Assembly: GCA_934045905.1 (NCBI GenBank)
Contig: OW203767.1
Coordinates: forward strand, 14,883,073-14,947,072
Length of the DNA: 64,000 nt
Direction: 5' to 3'
Source: Leuctra nigra
Lineage: Eukaryota > Arthropoda > Insecta > Plecoptera > Leuctridae
The first letter of the stretch is position 1. Each line of letters starts with the position of its first letter. The position numbers and the translations under genes were made by a program. The notes under the pieces were generated by a model. That model was not told the origin of the DNA. It made no database searches and worked only from the letters and a program-made list of their open reading frames with translations. Of the stretch, positions 34,348 through 45,588 are shown one piece after another.

Positions 34348-35758
34348 TTCAACCACTATTGCCTGGAACTTCGGAGGTGTTAATATTTTGTCAGCTTTAC
34401 TCCGAGATTAACTCGAGATCTAGATGATGGAAGTGCTCGGAGTTTGTTCAAGCAGAAATCTTTTGGTTAAGTGATAGAAAGCTAAGTGCAATTCTTCCAG
34501 CTTGCGTTTTAGAACGGAAAAAATAATCGAAATCCGTTATTTTTCAACCTAAAGCATTTGAAATGACTGACGAAAGTATTTTCAATAGTCAAAAATAAAT
34601 TCTACATCTCGAACGTATTTATAAGACGATTTATATTTTACAAGTATTGAAAGCACTTCTTTAAATAAGTGTACATGTGCTTTCTTATTTGCAGGGGATT
34701 CATTTTTGTAGACGCGTGTATTAGAAAGGATAGATTTGAATCTATTGCGCATGTATTAAAGAGAGTCCATTAAAAGTGTTTCAATGTAAATTCAAATAAT
34801 TAAAAAATATTCAATGCTTGAGATTCACTCTTGTCCGAGCTTTGATTGCAAACTTATTTGAAAATATCCTGCCACGGGGATCAAGAATTGATCGTTAAAT
34901 ATTAGTTCTGATTATCTGATACAAGAGTACTCTAAAAATAACATTATTAGTTGGTTTGAAAGCTATCTCGATTGCAATCGATTTGCAGTTTTGAGGAAGT
35001 TACTTTAAAAATAAATCAGCTTCTAGTTATGCAGGAAACGTTCCAATTTTTTATAAAACTATTTAAATTTTTCTGACGTTCATTTGTATTATGAATACTT
35101 GTTTCAATTGTTAGTTTAAAAATAACTTTTTAACCCTGAAGTTGAGTGTAACACATAAATCATATGAGACTATTCATCTCTAGATTAGTGTAACTTTTCC
35201 TGCTAAAGCGTAGAAAATGTAATCGGGAAGAAAAGTATAAGATTTTCAATCTAAATTCATTCAACACACCTAAAATGAGATTTTTAATAGACACAAATCC
35301 CATCTCGTAATACCCAATTATGAATCTCCGTGAAGTCTTCTCTGGTGTCAGTACAAAGCTATTTCCAGAACTCGTTTGAAGATCACCGCCTCTTTCCGAG
35401 CTGCGACATTATATTGGAACCTTTCATCCCCTGTGTATTGTACAGGCGTCAAATGAGGATCGTCCGAGGGGGCTCTTTTGTGACACCCTTAACGACGAGG
35501 AAAATAGAAAATACATCAAAATGAAAAAGAAAATCTTTGCTATAAGCGTCATGAGTAAGACGTGGGAGGGAGAAGTTTCTATTCAATCACTTTAAATAAT
35601 GATCAGTTTTTGTAGCTGTTGGTATTTGAAGCGTGTCCATAAGGAGTTTTCATCCTATATATTTAACAGTAAGTATTCCAACCTATTTGTTAAAAACGTA
35701 ATTTTTATAAAATACGGATAATAATGCTACAAACTTCATAGTTCATTTCATTTCGATG
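34348..35758. other. AT-rich stretch, nothing recognised
   Basis: A small hairpin, GAAAGCAC paired with GTGCTTTC, lies near 34650-34685. No gene is seen. Confidence 0.4.
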
Positions 35759-35966
35759 TACACTCCTGGATATTGAAATTGGCCCGTGGTCAATGTTCAA
35801 GTGGCACTACGGCTAGTATTTATTTATTTAAAGTAATTTTCGGCCCTAAACTCACACTAGCCATCCGGTCTTTGTGCCAAAAAATTACATTAAAATAAAT
35901 GTTAAATACTAGCCGTAGTGTCACTTGAACATTGACCGCGGACCAATTTCAGTGTCCAGGATTGTA
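35759..35966. mobile_element. Palindromic MITE with TA target duplication
   Basis: The element body is 35761-35964 (204 bp) with TA on both sides (35759-35760 and 35965-35966). The arms are about 63 bp; CAATGTTCAAGTGGCACTAC in the left arm is matched by the inverse of the right arm with one difference. Only about 75 bp of loop remains, and parts of that also pair. TA duplication and length fit a Tc1/mariner-type MITE. No coding capacity. Confidence 0.85.
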
Positions 35967-36685
35967 CCAAATGATGAAACTTATCTTGTTAGAAATCAAT
36001 AGGAAGTGGAACTGAAAAATAAGCCTCATCCGTTACTTTATTTGACCTGCAAGAAACTGAGATTTAAGTAACTAGTTTCGAAGGTTTTCTCGATGAGTTG
36101 AATTTCATATCCACTTCAATTAATATTCTTGAAAACTTTCGCCGAAGATAATTTAACGCAGCCGCAATTAAATTCTGATAACTCTTCGCTCATATTATTA
36201 ATAAAGATGTCGAATTCGTGTTCCTTCCAACGTTAAAGCGCGTAACTTGATAGCTTATGACTCACTCTGTGCGTGAGCTTTGATGTAATTTATTCCAACT
36301 TTGGTAAAGCAATCTTAAACCAATTTATCTTCATCGCACACTCTAAACGATTCACTTATCGCTAAAACTTTCCTACTCTCGCATGGAGCACGTGTTTTAC
36401 GCCTAGAAATTTAGCTAAATATACCTAATTACAAACTTTGTTTGAGATTGTGTATTTTTACTTAGAATTACTACGCAATATACCGGATAGAATTTAAAAA
36501 ACAGACTATTCCGAAAAAACATTCATTCAGAATAATATTAATATTAGAGTTTCAAATAATTTTAATACGGACTAATGTTAATTAACATAATGTATCTCAT
36601 TCACTTTACAATATTTTACAAAGTGTGCTTCTGCATTCAATTAAAATAATTATACATTATATTAATTATTTAAATATCCCTACAG
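35967..36685. other. AT-rich stretch, nothing recognised
   Basis: No supportable feature. Confidence 0.4.
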
Positions 36686-36782
36686 GACAGACTTACACAA
36701 AGTTCACGTATCAACCAGAATGCTTTAAAATGGAATATAACCAAGAAGCATCAACCCGTGGCAATGTATCGATCATCGCCAG
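36686..36782 (+). CDS. Candidate 97-nt internal exon
   Basis: The segment is bounded by an acceptor (TTTAAATATCCCTACAG, ending 36685) and a donor (CGCCAG followed by GTGAAG at 36783). A second good donor (GTAAGT) lies at about 36822. Two of three plus frames are open: one starts QTYTKFTYQPECFKMEYNQE, the other DRLTQSSRINQNALKWN. Thirty codons is far too short for openness to be evidence. The case rests on the splice signals. The product is unknown. Confidence 0.18.
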
Positions 36783-37996
36783 GTGAAGAATGTTCGTACC
36801 GGCTGTGACATGTCTCGAACAGTAAGTAACAATACCGTAACAGAACTGAATCAGTACTGTATTCAGACAGATTACAATGTAATTTCACTTCCTGTGGTCG
36901 GTCTTAATATCCTGTAATAACCAACAATCAAATTACCTCGACCACAGCCAAATTGATCACACAAATCTGAATTAACCGTTTGATTAATGTCAGATTGGAT
37001 AGTATTCTAACTAAGTTAACGGCAAGATTAATTAAAAGTTAACTATTACATTTGCAACAGCCATGAGATAATGATAAAAGCACAACTTTTCTAATTTATT
37101 CTTTAAAAACTGTTGCCATGGTAACTATTGAACTGACGACTATTTACTTCACATCATTATTATTTTGAATGGTTTTCCTCGTCCTAAAAAAAGGTCCATC
37201 CATGAGATTTAAAATTACAAAATACACCAAGAGCTCTTTGAAATTGGATGATATCATACGTCATGTGAATAAAAACGACACACAAATGGCTACCATCTAC
37301 GAAATGACAGCACTGTAAGGAATACATCAGCCTTCATTTTGTTTAACAAGAGTCCGCCATTTTGCCGCTCAAGTTGACGCTGACACGTGACATGTATCTG
37401 ACACGTGATTGGTTCAACTCCCTAAGACGATCTCAATATTAACTTTTCGACATTGAATATTAAGTAGTTTATTGAAGGGTTTACTTCGATACTGCGGTGA
37501 AGATATTTCACAGTTGATGGACAGCGATTCTCTGAAGAGGATTTCGTTCAATACATGATAGACAATTTCGCACACGTTTGCTGAAAAACAACTACCTTAG
37601 AAAGAAATAAACAGCAATATTTTTCTTAATAGAAATCGTTCTCAAATTAATTTTAAATTTGTACCGATTACAGCTGTGTATATTTTGTACTTTAATTTTT
37701 TGTAATACTGATAAATGTATTGGTTTGTGGTCTACTTATTAGTACGCTTTTCAGTGAAAATTTGTGAGTGTTTAAAATACAACTTTTTCTGTTTTAAGAA
37801 CTCTTCATATTTATGTATTTACCTTAAAATTCTTCAATTTCCTTTACAATATTCAAATCGGGTGTTAAATTTGTTTTTAAATGCTCTTCCACCAACAACG
37901 TTTTAGTTCAACACACAGTTCCAGGTTTACAACTTGTGTTTTATGTTTACAAACTCATGTAGGTGGGTGTACAAATTTCAATTGAAGAATGAGTTA
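36783..37996. other. AT-rich stretch with X-box, YY1 and E-box matches
   Basis: GTTGCCATGGTAAC (37112-37125) is a near-perfect X-box. TCCGCCATTTTGCCG (about 37352) is YY1-type. Two CACGTG E-boxes occur at about 37384-37410. No gene is recognised. Confidence 0.3.
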
Positions 37997-38254
37997 TCAT
38001 AATGCCTCCTCGTACAAACTCTGCTGCGTTGCCACATTTACTGTTTGCTTTAACGCGACCGCACCGGCCCAATACAAACACACAGAATGTATCCTGATAT
38101 AATTTATGAACGCCTCTGGCAACACGGCTCTGTGCGCCGCAGTAATTATGTCCCTGGGTTTCAGAGAGGTAGGGATTACGTCTATAGTCTCTGCATCTTT
38201 CATTAAGGGTCTTCGGTCACGACCCAACGAGGTTCTGCTTAGAGAAGATTTATC
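37997..38254 (-). CDS. Candidate coding exon, unrecognised product
   Basis: On the minus strand a strong acceptor (GTGATTGTTTCTTAG) is followed at once by an open frame of 85 codons from 38254 to a TGA at 37997-37999. It starts DKSSLSRTSLGRDRRPLMKD and ends NVATQQSLYEEAL. Residues are well balanced (Ala, Val, Thr, Arg, Glu) and G/C is common at third positions, unlike the surrounding AT-rich chance frames. No stop lies between acceptor and TGA. An internal donor-like ACA followed by GTAAAT, near 38042 on this strand, could end the exon earlier. I do not recognise the family. Of the candidate exons this is the most protein-like, but the local CpG richness alone could account for part of that. 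Confidence 0.3.
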   Translation of the reverse strand, partial: DKSSLSRTSLGRDRRPLMKDAETIDVIPTSLKPRDIITAAHRAVLPEAFINYIRIHSVCLYWAGAVALKQTVNVATQQSLYEEAL

Positions 38255-39899
38255 CTAAGAAACAATCACAATTTATTTATAATGAAAACATTAGAAGTTC
38301 TTCTTTTGTAGACATTTTGTTAAAGTTGTATTCGAAAAAAAGCAATTCCGGATCTTACTTTCTAAGCGTTTTCTTTAAATCAATTGAATGTAAAGTTGAA
38401 CGTATTTAGAAGGTAATTTGTTATTCGATTTCAAGACACACTTTTTGAAATAATAAGGATATAAGGGAAATTCTAAACTAAAATATCACGGAGAAAACTA
38501 TGAATTATAATTAGACTAAGTAAAAAATGAATTTTAGTTAAAAATATTAACTAAAGAAAATGTAGTATAGAAATCGTTAAACGTTATCAACTCAAAATTT
38601 AAAATATTATACTTATCATATTTTTCTCCTTATAAACATTTTGTGTATTTAGAAAATGTATTTTTATCTTTTTAATACACCGACAAAAAATTATAATAAT
38701 ATTAGTTTTACAAAATTCAGTTTTGAGTTGCCCATGGCAATATTTCTGATATTGGCATATTCACATCAAATGCTCCCACCAACATTAAAAGTTTATATAT
38801 CTATAACAATTTTTGAACATCGAAAAACACTCAAATTATTATGTGCCTATCGGTTGTCAGACGTATTGAAGAGCATATGATTCTACTGGGAACTGACAGC
38901 TGTGACGTTTCCTATAGACCAGGAGTTAGTGAGAGGCTTTTAATGTTTCATATCGCAACAGTAATTCTTTATTTGTGTCTGTATTCCATTGAAAACGTAA
39001 ATATACCATACCGAGTCCCATCGATTTCTGATTAGTTTTTAACAAAGAAAAACACCTATATATAAAGGGTTTTCCACCTCTCCTTGAAATTAAAACTGAA
39101 TATTTTGTATACGACTGACTGAGTAAATTATTTACGTCTCTCACGCATTTTGTCGTATCCAGAAAAAGTCCTCACCATAGGAATCGAGTATTCTCTTACC
39201 AGGGGTCCAATTATGTAACTTTATTATTTTCGATTCTGCTGGGATCCAATTTGGTGCAATGTTAATCTTATGAATCGAATCGAATTCCATCAGAATTGGG
39301 AATTTAAAAGTTCTGGAATAAGGCCTCAGGTGATAGAATGCATTTTAATCTCTACCAAATGCCCATTATTGACTTTTTACTGTTTCTAATTATAAAATAA
39401 TATTATGACAGTGCCTTTTGAACTAGTGTAGTTTGAATAATTTTTGAATGATTTTTGCATTGAAAAAGTAATGCATATAAGTACTGTGTATAAGTAAGAA
39501 TAAGTGTGTATAAGTAATGTACATAATTCTTTACTTCTGTGTTAGAACACATTTTGTAAGATGAGTCAATAATTCTTAAACAACATTGTTTCACTCTCAA
39601 GAGCTTCAATTTAGAGTTTGGGAACATAGTTTCGCGTAATGTATCTCTAGAAAATACGCACAATCTGGGCCTATTGCCGGTTTTACACTGTCTACAAATA
39701 TATCTCAATTTGTTTAAAGCGCATTTTACATTAGTTTCAAGGGACGTGAGTTCGAATCCCTCAGGTGGTAAAATCTTTTCAATTTGCAGTTGGTATTTAA
39801 TAAGATTTTAAAAAATGCAGCATAATGTTTAATAATTTTAAAACCACTTTTAAAATGCCACTTTATATAATTAACTTCTTCAGTAAATTACTTTCCTCC
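38255..39899. other. AT-rich stretch, nothing recognised
   Basis: An isolated GAGTTCGAATCCCTC at about 39750 resembles a Pol III B-box, but no A-box or cloverleaf accompanies it. Chance-length frames only. Confidence 0.4.
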
Positions 39900-39914
39900 A
39901 CCATGTTAAGTTCA

Positions 39915-40040
39915 CAATCGACGTCAAGACGCCTTTTAGACGTCCCTCGAGGCGTCGTCTTGAGGTGCTCGGCGTCCCGGCGCGTGGGCGGGGCGGGGAG
40001 GGGGAGGGGGGAGGTTGACTGACTTAACTTGGCGTCCCTG
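39915..40040 (+). repeat. GACGTC/GGCGTC-rich patch with G-tract
   Basis: A CpG-dense segment repeating GACGTC, GACGCC and GGCGTC (39918-39976), with partly inverted CAAGACGCC and GGCGTCGTCTTG, runs into a quadruplex-capable tract (39986-40013). The 65-codon plus frame over it is composition-driven. Confidence 0.6.
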
Positions 40041-40354
40041 GAGAAGTTTCCGTCGGACAGTTACTTGCAGAAACTTCTTGATTTCAGACAGGTGGTTAGA
40101 AAGTGGTGTGAAACTTGGCGACTCGTTGTTTCAAGCGCTTTGTAGATTGTGACAAAACTTAAGGAGTAAACACTGATCAATTCAATCAATTTATAATGGT
40201 ACAGCAAGAGAAAAGGGATGTAAATAAATATGTTATGTGTGAAACCAAGGAGACACTTCGGCAAATGGAAAATCTTAATTAAATCAATCAGGTGCCTTGA
40301 TCATTTAAGATCGGGTTTTTGATGCTCTGATTAATAAGTTGTTAGATATAACAA

Positions 40355-40395
40355 CTTCAAAGGGCAGATTTTTCAATATTCTGCCAATCATTAGT
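40355..40395 (+). mobile_element. Isolated MITE terminus
   Basis: GGGCAGATTTTTCAATATTC followed by TGCC resembles the GGGCCAGT-TTTCAATACTCTGC terminus of the 49353 element, but no partner end is found nearby. Confidence 0.35.
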
Positions 40396-40412
40396 TAATT
40401 TTAAAGCTAGTT

Positions 40413-40539
40413 GGGACGGGTTTTCAATGCGCCGTTAAAACCAAGTTTAAGTGGTCAGTAGGAAGGTCATTGGTTGCTGCCATGGAAATCTAGTCCTAAT
40501 CAACTATTAAATGTTAACAGAGAATTGAAAACCCAGCAC
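40413..40539 (-). mobile_element. Diverged MITE related to the 49353 element
   Basis: The ends GGGACGGGTTTTCAATGCGC and GTTAACAGAGAATTGAAAAC-CCAGCAC form an imperfect inverted pair. Read on the minus strand, the interior (GTTGATTAGGACTAG-TTTCCATGGCAGCAACCAAT) follows the 49353 element closely. CTAG occurs just outside or at both ends, so the exact boundary is uncertain. Confidence 0.55.
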
Positions 40540-42013
40540 TAGGAATCATATTCATAAATATTTTATATCTGATTATATGATTGAATTGATTTAAAATCAA
40601 ATACATTTCGAAAAGATATTTAAAGGTCAATCATTTAGTTTACGAGAGAACTAAAAGGCTTTACGGATGGAGTATAAACTAAAACATACAAACTATTAAA
40701 GGATTATTTGCACCTTGTGCACCTTGTAAACTTTATAACTCACTGAACGGAAACAATGGGATTACTTCGCAATATGCAACACAAAAACAGATTAACAACC
40801 TATTTATTAACAAAACAGCGTAAGTACCGTCCATGTTTTCAACCGTCTATACCATGTTATAATGCCAAATCATTGTTACCTTGAATAGTACGATGTTTTA
40901 AGTTATCTATTTGCTTTGTTGTCAGTAGCGGCTTTTTAGAGAGTTCATTATTGAAATACGTCAAACACGTCAAAATAGACAATATAGATGGATAATAAGG
41001 GCGAACTGAACATAGCTTTTTGCTGCCTTTACAGATCACGTGCAACACCGGTGTTTTTCAAGATATCCATAGTATTTGTGACACATCTCTTTTTATAATG
41101 TTATTTGATTTGATCTTTTTTCCGAGTATGAACAAAATTATTGAATTCAATGACATACATATTTAACGCCAAATTAATGACTATCGTACCTGGTATTGTC
41201 ATTTGGTTTAAACGTTGATTTATGGGAAAACAGTATCTTTCTTCTTTATCAAGAATCTTGAAACAAGAAACTCCCGCTCTACTCATTTTTAATTAATTGA
41301 AAGGGCGCAAGGCTTTACATGCCTTTAAAATGCTACGTCAAGAAGGGTGGTCGTAAATACTCTTTATTATTTACTTTCACGTTGAGAGGGAGTTTGAATA
41401 AGTGAAACAACATCCGCTTTGAAACATGTTTAAAATATTCCAATAGAGCTATTTGTAATCGATACGGTATGGACCAACCGTTTATAACACATTCGTGTTT
41501 ATTTTTAAAAAAATTATTCACATTCACTACACTGCCCAGAAATGAAATCTATGCAATGCATTTTGTGAAGTATAGCTGCATATGGGCTAATATATGGGCT
41601 AATCTTTACTAATATTTAGTAATTGGTTATTTTATTGTGCATATTTATATTTTCATCCTAATCGGGACAAATCGAGACAGAGCTCAAGTGCTCAAAATGT
41701 TTGAAATACCTGTATTTTGGTTTGAACCAACAAACACCCAACACTGCAAGCTCCAGCGGTTTGTTTGAAAGTTGAGCAATAAACGAGCGTGACAAAGCGT
41801 AACAAAGCGTCACGTAACTGATACGTCACGGAGGCGTTGAAACGGCGATACGTGACGACGTGACAGAGTCGGGTCTCGAACACACGTCCCCTCACACCAC
41901 GCCACGTGGATGTGTTGACGCAGGATTATCAAGGTCACGTGAGATATGACGCAAGTTATTTGTGTCGATTAAACTTGGAAAATAGTACGTATAACTACGA
42001 TACAGTATACTAG
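40540..42013. other. AT-rich with a CGTCAC/CGTGAC patch, no gene
   Basis: About 41785-41885 repeats CGTCACG and CGTGACG on both strands (for example GATACGTCACGG and GATACGTGACGACGTGAC), giving self-complementarity and CRE-like cores. The frames here (67 and 86 codons on the minus strand) are not recognised. Confidence 0.35.
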
Positions 42014-42070
42014 GAAAACGCTCAGTGTAACGCGTTGATGAGCGAGCACAGAACATGCAACATCCCCATA
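42014..42070 (+). repeat. Short dispersed repeat, copy 1 (partner 50670-50730)
   Basis: CGCGTTGATGAGCGAGCAC (42031-42049) matches TGCGTTGATAAGCGAGCAC (50685-50703) with two differences, with weaker similarity on both sides. Confidence 0.5.
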
Positions 42071-42319
42071 GTAACGATACACGACACGGCACAAGACGAT
42101 TTCTCTGCAATTTTTCAATCTCCATAATACTCTGGATGAATAACAGATCCATTGTGTCGTGAAGTCTTACCTACATATCTTCTCCAGAAATCTCTTGTGA
42201 CATCCCATACTAAACTCGTAAAATTACAATTAATACTTGACTGATTCGGCTAACAATATGTAAAATTTAATATTAAGTTGGTCTTGATCCATGCAAAATT
42301 TGAACTTAATGTGAACATT

Positions 42320-43045
42320 TTTATTGTCGACCAATCAGAAGACATTATTTAAACTTAAACCAATTAGAGGATTTGGCCTTCGTACTGCATCCGATTTTAT
42401 GCGCCAGCTCAAAAATGCTTTCATTTTACTGTACATTGTGAATAGCTTGGCTGCTCTACAGGCCATGCCTTGGAACAGAAGCTTAAAGAAGGCAGGGACG
42501 ACAATTTAGTATACATTTTTCAAGATTATGGAATAAAATGACCTTAAAATGACAAAACTTTTGAAAATAACGACAGATTAGACTGAAAATTGGCAAAAAT
42601 ACCGAAAATGTTGGTACCAATGACCACGCGAAGTTTTAAGTTGATCGGTCAATCTGTTCTAGTTTAAATGTCAAAAATCACATGAAAAATGGTTTTAAAT
42701 TTGAACCAATAAGAGGATTTGGCTGAAACTTTTTATGATTGGGTACAATGTTGGTTGCAATGTTTTTGCTAAATTTCAAATTGATCGAAGCAACCAATCG
42801 AAAGATAATTTTTTTAAAATTTGAACCAATCACGGGAGCCCATTCAAAAACGATCCCAGGGACCGCATAGAGTACGTTAGTATGTGTACAAAATTTCAGA
42901 TCGATTGCTTGAGCGGTTTGACCTGGGCTGTGACCACAAAAAAAAAAACAAAAAAAAAACAACAAACAAACAAACAAACAAACACACAGAGAAAGTGCCA
43001 TAAGAGTACCGTGGTGACGCTCGCTACGCTCGCTCAATAACTATT
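42320..43045 (+). repeat. Dispersed repeat family A, copy 2
   Basis: This is the fuller copy of the repeat at 405-970. It has two internal ACCAATCA/ACCAATAAGAGGATTTGGC-type phrases, an A-rich CAAA run (42931-42987) and the end GACGCTCGCTACGCTCGCTC. The 119-codon minus frame (42678-43037) begins in the terminal repeat and contains a Cys/Phe-rich run from the poly-A tract, so it is not a gene. Confidence 0.7.
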
Positions 43046-43083
43046 ATTCACCACGAGCCGAAAAACACAGAGAAAACATCGCA

Positions 43084-43283
43084 ACCTTATTGTAAAACAG
43101 TGGGTGGCAACTGCAAATTACAAATATCGAGCATTCACTAATCACTATTTCAAAGTTTAGAATCAGTGGGATTGAATGTTGTTAACCTTTTAAAACCAGA
43201 ATTAATCCACTGATCTTAAACTTTGAAAATGTATTACTCGGTATTTGTGATTTGCAATTACTTCCACTGATTACAATAAGGGT
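43084..43283. mobile_element. Palindromic foldback, ~95-bp arms
   Basis: ACCTTATTGTAAAACAGTGG at the left is matched in inverse by the right end (complement ACCCTTATTGTAATCAGTGG). Inner landmarks TTGCAAAT-CAAATA and TTTCAAAGTTTA-ATCAGTGG also pair. The loop is under 20 bp. No coding capacity and no clear target duplication. Confidence 0.78.
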
Positions 43284-44075
43284 GGGACATTTAATTTTCA
43301 ACACACACAATTAATGTGCCCATCATAATTATTTTCTCAAATGATTTCGCTTCTTCGACTTCGGAATTTACCAGAGCTTAGAAACGTTTCAAAGCTCACA
43401 TTCTCCGAAGAGTTTACTTATGACAAGATTTAAATTCTGCTCTGAATTGCGTATTAAAATGAACAAATCTTCTCAAAGATTTACACTTTTCCATGAAATC
43501 TCTACATCATATTCTTGTTATAATTTTTTCGTGCAAAAAAATCCGCTTATAAAAATATGTCTCTCTCGGAATATAAAAAAACGCATTGTTGCTGTAAGAA
43601 CGTTTCACGACAGACTATTCCCAGATCCCTCCGTTCCCATTGACGTTCCCTAACTCGTTCCCACCATCAGCTTTCCCACTTCACATCCTCGTGCTCTCTC
43701 ATTTCCATCGCCCTTCCCACCGCCATTCCAACAGACTTCCCACTACCCACCATTCATTCACACAGCAATTCAAAATTACAATTTCAACATTGACGAATAT
43801 CAGTGCTAATTTCTTCGGGTACGTTTGCTAACAATGATAAAATTGCGAGAAATTATCAAAATGACGATGGCTTTTTACTATTCACAGTTCTGGAATTAAG
43901 ATACGGTGACAGATTAATGATGAAGATGAGGAGGTCGTGAGTGAGCTTTAGTAGCGAACCTTCCCAACATTTGCCTTCGACTTAGGAGCTTCCGTGCTCT
44001 CTGATCGTTTTTTTAAATGATGGGTAATCGTTAAATAATGTTACATTTAAAATAAACATAAAATAAGGGATTTAT
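43284..44075. other. AT-rich stretch, nothing recognised
   Basis: Chance frames of 63-77 codons on the plus strand only. Confidence 0.4.
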
Positions 44076-45588
44076 CTAGTGGAGCGTTCGCTCCACGCCA
44101 GCCAAGTCGTACGGCGCGCGCACACTCTCATATAAAGGCTGGAGCAAACCCACTTTTACTGTAAGCATCAAAGTGGCATTTTCGGCCTACTGGATCTTAA
44201 AATTGAGAAATCTCACATTGTTGCGAAATATCTTAATTTCGAGCTATGGCCCACCCTACAACATATACCAAATTTGGGAACAATAGGTTACGCCCTTTGC
44301 GCGCTAGAGGGCCGTGAAAACAGTGTTTTAGGGCGGTTTTCATAATCAGTAATCATAGTAGTAGGCTGGAGCTAAAATCCGGTAAACAGGCCACAGCCTA
44401 AACGGCTGAACCGATTGATCTCACATTTTTACCACGTGTGCACTTTTGGCGTCTGATTTAACCTTGTCCCCATGAATTTTTTGTGCCGCCATTTTGAAAC
44501 CGGAAGTGACGTCATATCTCGTCAACGGTTGGACCGATCGGAACGAAATTTGCGCCAATCGTTTCAGACGGTCATCTATATGGATTATCAATATCAAAAG
44601 ACTGAACATTATTTTAAATAAACCGGAAATGACGTCATGAAATTTAATATACATCGATTTGCATTTCAGCAACAACTGTTGATCCGATTGTCTTGATATT
44701 TATGTAACGTTTGTACTTTTGATATTTCATTTGACTTGTTATAAAACCAACCGGAAGCCGCCATTTTGAAACCGGAAGTGACATCATGTCTCAAAAACGG
44801 CTAAACAGATTAGAACAAAACCAGCGCTAAACGATTTAGACGGTCAACTTTATGTAATCAGTAATATTTGATGATTCAAATATCGAAACCGGAAATGACG
44901 TCACACATTTTATGACCTATACCGGAAATGACGTCATAAATATGCTAAATGACGCTAAATTCACCACTTTATACTTTAAAATAGATATAAGTAAACGTAC
45001 TTTGTAAATAATTATAAATTCAAGGTTGCAGTGTTCTCGGCGGCCATTTTTAAAACCGGAAGTGACGTCATATATCGTAAACGGTTGTACCGATTGCAAC
45101 CTAAGTTTGGAAATGTGTTGGACTAATAATTATGAATTCAAGACGACATTATTTTCGGCCGCCATTGTTAAAACCGGAAGTGACGTCAAATATCGAAAAT
45201 GGCTGTACCGATTGCAATCAAATTTTGGAAATGTGTTGTACTAATAATTATGAATTCAAGACGACATTATTTTCGGCCGCCATTGTTAAAACCGGAAGTG
45301 ACGTCATATATCGAAAATGGCTGTACCGATTGCAACCAAATTTTGGAAATGTGTTGTACTAATAATTATGAATTCAAGACGACATTATTTCCGGCCGCCA
45401 TTGCTAAAACCGGAAGTGACGTCATATATCAAAAACGGCTGTACCGATTGCAACCAAATTTTGGAAATGTGTAGGAGTAATAATTATGAATTCAAGACGA
45501 CATTATTTTCGGCCGCCATTGCTAAAACCGGAAGTGACGTCATATATCGAAAACGGCTGGACCGATTGTAACGAAACTTAAAGCTATT
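44076..45588 (-). mobile_element. Helitron-like block containing the 118-bp array
   Basis: Read on the minus strand, the block ends in GTGGAGCGAACGCTCCAC (a 7-bp stem with a 4-base loop) running directly into CTAG followed by A/T. A hairpin just before CTRR is the hallmark of a Helitron 3' terminus. To the right lie several diverged units with CCGCCATTTTGAAACCGGAAGTGAC-type wording (44488, 44757, and shorter ones at 44622, 44885 and 44921), then the exact tandem array. Internal tandem repeats are common in non-autonomous Helitrons. The expected 5' TC end could not be fixed, and no Rep/helicase is encoded. Confidence 0.4.
44998..45588 (+). repeat. Five tandem 118-bp units, each with an ETS-CRE composite
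   Basis: CCGGAAGTGACGTCA begins at 45056, 45174, 45292, 45410 and 45528, a constant 118-bp spacing. Each unit also carries a GCCATT core (YY1/PHO type) 8-11 bp upstream and the phrase CGATTGCAACC or a variant downstream. The first unit is the most diverged, and units 2-5 are above 90% alike. The frames of 72-91 codons over the array are shifted copies of one another (118 is not divisible by three) and are not genes. Confidence 0.92.

Noticed and set aside
38080..38100. GAATGTATCCTGA, resembling part of the arthropod miRNA iab-4-5p
   Set aside because: The match covers only the 3' part of that miRNA from memory. The seed end differs and no hairpin partner lies nearby. Treated as chance.
39735..39775. 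GAGTTCGAATCCCTC as a tRNA T-arm
   Set aside because: No A-box or cloverleaf could be drawn upstream.
42678..43037. 119-codon minus frame
   Set aside because: Runs through an A-rich tract and the terminal segment of a dispersed repeat. The frame is not kept in the other copy.
45026..45571. Five overlapping 72-91 codon frames that resemble each other
   Set aside because: They are the same frame recurring in the 118-bp repeat with phase shifts. The spacing is not a multiple of three, so no continuous protein is possible.
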